Assembly: GCA_029747015.1 (NCBI GenBank)
Contig: JAKOGI010001260.1
Coordinates: 1 to 64,000, forward strand
Source of the DNA: Carnegiea gigantea
Taxonomy: Eukaryota > Streptophyta > Magnoliopsida > Caryophyllales > Cactaceae
Direction: 5' to 3'
Length of the DNA: 64,000 bases
Shown here: positions 59,696-64,000 of the stretch, one piece after another
Layout: every line of letters starts with the position of its first letter
Position numbering within the stretch: position 1 is the stretch's first letter
The notes under the pieces: generated by a model
What the model was told of the DNA's origin: nothing
Databases searched by the model: none
The model's input: the letters and a program-made list of their open reading frames with translations, nothing else
Translations under genes and position numbers: made by a program

Positions 59696-60458
59696 TTATT
59701 TTACTCAAATTAAAAGCTTATAAATTAGATAAAAGACGTTTAACAATTATGGATTGGATTTATTTTAATTGTATGTAGATTGTTCAATGTCGTACAAAAA
59801 TAACAATCCAAACGATGCGTGTATAAATTCTAAAAATGTAATGCAAAGCGACGCTTAGAAGCGTGTACACCAAGCACCGAAAGCACAACGTAGGTCATAC
59901 GAAACATAAGCCGTCATGAATGACTCGTATTATATTTATATTTCATATGACGGTCTTACGTACGAGCTGTGGAATAGTTTATCACCTAAAATGACATCAT
60001 TACATCACATGACGGGAAAATAGTTCACTAAGACCGGCACGCGCGTCATGGCCTACGCTGCTACGCATATAACTCAGACTAGAACCCCAAGTGCGTAATC
60101 TGATGTGCGTCCACTCTCTAAAAAAGAATGAGAAAAAGAAAAGTAACAAAAAGAAAACCGAAAAAAATAACCAAAAAAAAAACTTGTTTTGTTTGGCAGC
60201 ACTTTACAACAATTTTTTTTTTTTAAAGAAAGATAAGCAGTACAATTTAGGCAGCCCTTCTCTCAAGGATTCTCTTTAAATTATCCTCATAAAGACCAGA
60301 AAGAAGGTCTCTGTATGGGACTACATTTCAAACAACCGTGAAATATAAGGAGTGACTAAACTATGCCAACTAATCAACTGCGCAATTATCCTCTCTAAAA
60401 TTATGATGAATAAAAACCTTGTTAACTGAGTGTAAGCTAATATATCTTGCACGAGTAC
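59696..60458. other. Intergenic; poly-T run may be the LINE tail
   Basis: No gene is seen. The A-rich stretch at 60.12-60.18 kb is low complexity. The T run at about 60212-60224 would be a poly-A tail for the minus-strand LINE beyond it, if that element extends this far. Confidence 0.4.
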
Positions 60459-60725
60459 TTAAATTTCCAATGGGGGTTGAATACTTCCTTGAACTACTTG
60501 GATGAGAGTTTTGTTATCTCCTTCAATGTGAATATGAGTGAAACCTGCTTGGACTGTAGTTTTAAGACCATTACGCATTGTTGTTGCTTCTGGTGCTAAG
60601 GTTGATGATCTTTCCAAAATGAATGCTGAAGTTTGGATGAGCTTTCCTTTCAAGTCACGAATGATGAATCCTCCTATAGCACCCTGTGATGATTTGGATC
60701 CATCAAAATTTATTTTGATGAACAC
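60459..60725 (-). pseudogene. LINE C-terminal RNase H-like domain
   Basis: INFDGSKSSQGAIGGFIIRD gives the first catalytic Asp region and IEGDNKTLIQVVQG the later Asp; LAPEATTMRNGLK gives the Glu helix. The end of the domain is missing or mutated after PPLEI. Confidence 0.82.
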
Positions 60726-60999
60726 CCCTTGTGGCTTCTTCCATGCTACCTAATATGTCTTCTTCTGGTTGGTGGTTGAGATATTTGGGTTTGGTAGTTG
60801 AATTGATTGTGTGAGGTTGTGCCTAATGCGACATTCAATAGTAGCCTTTTTGGCTCTGATCAATGTTATTCATAGGTTGGGCATTTCACTACGAAACACC
60901 ATATTGTTTCTTGTTTTCCATATACTCCATAGCAGGGCAACCAATCTATCTATTTTAACTGCAGGACTGGCAGCTCTAGTGTTACTAAACATTTTTAGT

Positions 61000-61160
61000 A
61001 TACCAATTTGTGGGTCGAACGGGGGGTCATGTTAAACCAATTGTGAGAAACTGCTAATCTCCAACAATCTTGTGAAACGGCACATTCCAAAAATAAATGG
61101 GTCGTATCTTAAGTCGTTGTGTGACAAAAAGGGCAACGAGAATCAATGGCCATGCCTCTT
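61000..61160 (-). pseudogene. LINE zinc-binding RT-associated domain (zf-RVT)
   Basis: On the minus strand CPFCHTTT, a stop, then DTTHLFLECAVSQDCW, the CxxC-H-C pattern of the zf-RVT domain found after the reverse transcriptase in plant LINEs. Confidence 0.8.
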
Positions 61161-61399
61161 TGAGTCAAGGTTCCTCTCGTAGGTAGCGATGTATGACAAA
61201 TTTACCAAAGACAAATTTTTAACTTTGGCATAATATCTAAATTTCAAATCCATTTATACTCCTATACAGGTGGGTTGACTAGGTCTAGCCCATGTGCTGC
61301 CCAAGTCGCTTTCTTAGTGAAAAACTGACCATTTCCAGAAAGTCTCCAACACACATAGTCGGTATTGGGATTGACAGGAATAGGGGTTGCAAGAATCCA

Positions 61400-62475
61400 C
61401 TATAAGTGGACAGAGTCAATTAATAAACTAAGTTGTGCTGTAACCCATTCTTTGATTGCCATTATAAACTGTGATACCTTAAGAGATGTATCTATGAGAG
61501 AGAGGTCCATAATGTTGAGCAGACTGGTTAAGCTGTCATTTGCACATCAGTTATCGAGCCAGAAGTTAATGTTTACTCCATTACCCACTTTCCACCTTAT
61601 TCCTTTCCTAAATTGTTGTCGATTATTAAGGATGCACTTCCTAGTCCAGGAATCATGTTTTTTGACTTTGAGAGCAAAAAAGTTTGCATCAATCATGGAA
61701 CAATTTTCAGGTTAATTTACTTAGAAAAGTACTATTAACTGTTTCCATTTTTATGAGTCCAAGACCTCCAACTTTTTAGGTTAACAGATTTTGTCTCAGA
61801 AAACCATGTGCATCCCCTTATTTTCCTGTGACTTTTTCCAAAAAAATCTCTACTTATTTTATCTATCTAGTGGCTAGTTTCTTTAGGCAATTGAAAGCAA
61901 TGCATTATATGTGCAGGCATTGATTCGATATGAGATTGAATTAGTGTCACCCTTCCTACCTTATAGACATGTCTGGTCTTCCAAGTTTACAACTTTGCAG
62001 CTGTTTTGATTACTAAGTCAGAAAAAGTTTCTGTTTTTAGACGACCCTTAAAAACTGGACACCCAAGACACTTGCCAAGATTGACTTGATGCGTAATGTT
62101 AAAAATAGACGACACAAGTTGCTTGTCATGAGAAGTGGCATTACTAGAAAATGTTAATGACGATTTATGAAAATTAATGAGTTGGCCCGGGTTTCGATAG
62201 AAATTACTCAGAACAGAACTTAACTCATGGCAGGATCCAATATTAGTTCTACAAAAAAGTAGACTATCATCGGCAAAAAGCAAGCATGGGATTTTAGCAG
62301 CTCTTGGTGAAAGTTTGAAACCAGTCCCACACTTTTTCCAACCAAGCGCCTTACGGAGGGCTCTGGTTAGAACTTTCATGTATAAGATGAAGAGATAAGG
62401 GAAGAGGGGTCCCGCTGCTGAATACCTCTGGTAGGTGTAAAGAATCCAAATACATTGTCGTTGACAACAATACAA
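61400..62475 (-). pseudogene. LINE reverse transcriptase fragment
   Basis: The clearest frame (62475-61987) has LFPYLFILYMKVLTRALRKA, the catalytic CLLFADDSLLF and GQLINFHKSSLTFS. It joins, after a frame break, to KVGRVTLIQSHIESMPAHIM and ISRDFFWKKSQENKGMHMVF at about 61.80-61.93 kb. In a shifted frame the segment before it reads NDNVFGFFTPTRGIQQRDP. Confidence 0.85.
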
Positions 62476-62520
62476 CCTATAAATTGTGTAAAATTATATT
62501 TTTGTTTGTATTTTTTCACA

Positions 62521-64000
62521 ATAGAAAGTTACACGCATGGTAGGACTTCACGGATATGGTTAATTCGATTAGGATGTCATTTTGTGTCCATTGGCAGAAC
62601 TGGGAAATACTAGAGCATTATTGTTCAGAAGTAATTCTAATTGTTAAAAATTTGGTGAGTTTAGATCATTTAATATATTAATTTGTGTTAAAACAAGACA
62701 TTTTTAAGCGTCTTGCTACAAGACATATGCCATCACTCTTTTTTCAAATGGAACAATCACGTCAACTATGTGCGTTTGGAGTTAATTCATGAATGCTCTT
62801 CTAATTCCTCTCCCTGCGGATATGATAAGCAGCTAGCCATGTATGGTACTCTTGTTTAGCCTTCGTAGATGATCATGAATGGTTTGAAATTCTTAAATTT
62901 AAATATGTCTATACTACTAAAATTTCGAGCCAACTTTGATAATATGTTTGCGCTCTTATTAATTGTAACTAATTTGAAAGCCTTGCGATGCACTGGCCTC
63001 AGATTTATTTTTGGCTGATACTAGGATAGTATCATTCGAAGCCGAAAAATCAAACTAAAATTCGGCCCATTTAACATCTGATTCGCGACAAAAATGAATT
63101 TTAGATTGGTATGAGTATTGCGGTTAAAAATGGGTATGGGCATAGGTATGAATTCTTAAAATTCATACCTGATTGTGTACCTAATTCACTAATAAAAGGT
63201 AACAAAAATATGCTAAAATTCAAAAATATTTGTTAGGTATGAAACTCTAATTGTATAGTATGTATTTATTTAGAAATAAAAAAATATTTTTTTTACAATT
63301 TTAACTTCTATGAGTATAATTGGATATGAATTTTGTTAGTATCGTTTGAAATTGCCAATTAAATATAGCTTGTATGCAAATATGGGTTACGCTCTATATG
63401 TGCCCGAATAAAATATGTATTCGAAAGGTCAGATGGGTTTAAATATAGATATAACCATCCAAAACCTAATGTATCTGAATGTGGGTATGAGCATGATTTT
63501 CCGAAATAAATATGAGTGAAGGCACGGCTCACCCGCGCTCCCCGAACCCGCCTTATGCCCACCCTCGCCTGATCACACGTATAACCCAATCACACGCAAC
63601 TGATGCACATGCTTATTGTGGTACGATTGAAACTATTTTATTAGTAAATCATAATATTCTTTGTGCTTGGTTTAAAATTAAATATCGTAAAGAACATTAT
63701 ATCTTAATAAATTGCTCAATAATAGTACAAGTATATGGCTCACAAAATCCTTGAAAAGCAGGCCTTGTTTTTTTCAATTTATTATCATTAGAATTTGGCA
63801 AATTTTAAAACAATTTAGTAATTTTTACCATAGCTCAGCATCATTCATTATAATTCAACACAATTAAGCACTATAAAAGACTTATTGAAATTACCTATTA
63901 TATTTTCTTCAAGAATTCAACATGTTTCATCATGATTTTAATGTTTCAATAATTAATACTAATAAGTACTTCTCATAAATTGAAAAGAACGTACTATTAA
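62521..64000. other. Intergenic, no gene seen
   Basis: Repeated GGGTATGGGCATAGGTATG-like words at 63.1-63.5 kb, plus a GC-rich patch CACCCGCGCTCCCCGAACCC at 63527-63546, resemble the interior of the hAT-like elements. I could not find paired ends or a target duplication. Confidence 0.4.

Larger units (their letters stand above)
60459..62520 (-). mobile_element. L1-type LINE remnant, 5' truncated
   Basis: On the minus strand the order is reverse transcriptase, thumb region, zinc-binding RT-associated domain and a C-terminal RNase H-like domain, typical of plant L1-clade elements. The 5' part (endonuclease and start of RT) is missing. Many stops and frameshifts are present. Confidence 0.85.

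Noticed and set aside
1..64000. CRISPR arrays, operons, tRNA or rRNA genes
   Set aside because: No regularly spaced repeats with spacers, no cloverleaf sequence and no rRNA-like block were seen. The window is a plant nuclear region.

Overview
This is nuclear DNA from a flowering plant, probably a eudicot. It is AT-rich, has spliced genes with GT-AG introns, and carries many transposable elements. Nothing in it fixes the species. Three host gene loci are recognisable. (1) A 28-exon minus-strand gene (coding span 33323 down to 4727) for a chloroplast HAD hydrolase / thioredoxin-like / NHL-repeat protein, SUPPRESSOR OF QUENCHING 1 (SOQ1). (2) A plus-strand gene for cytochrome c oxidase subunit 5C, with a 3.6-kb intron in its 5' leader. 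(3) Two minus-strand nicotianamine synthase (NAS) relics, one cut short at 227 codons and one broken up by a CACTA-like insertion.

Layout: 1-4.7 kb holds SOQ1 downstream DNA and a hAT-type element. 4.7-33.3 kb is SOQ1, whose introns hold a nearly complete Ty3/gypsy chromovirus (9944-16684), a small LTR element (18509-21047), a solo LTR (28797-29235) and a MITE (9600-9906). 33.6-39.0 kb is a full-length but decayed PIF/Harbinger transposon that ends 36 bp upstream of the SOQ1 TATA box. 39.0-44.6 kb holds a TRIM-like remnant, then a nest: a MITE split by a 4.7-kb solo LTR that itself contains two smaller MITEs. 45-46.5 kb has another hAT-like element and long AT microsatellites. 48.0-52.0 kb is COX5C. 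52.8-55.9 kb holds the NAS relics. 57-59.7 kb has a Tourist-like MITE, a hAT-like element and a tandem duplication. 60.4-62.5 kb is an L1-type LINE remnant.

I assembled the SOQ1 exons by hand from homology and splice sites. They give 3240 nt, one uninterrupted frame of 1079 residues, so the gene looks intact despite about 10 kb of inserted elements. Two of its introns appear to use GC donors. I found no new biochemical system. The interest lies in the nested insertion history, the insertion next to the SOQ1 core promoter, the decaying NAS pair, and four identical Trp-to-TGA changes in a young retrotransposon. All homology calls come from recalled family features, not from a database search.
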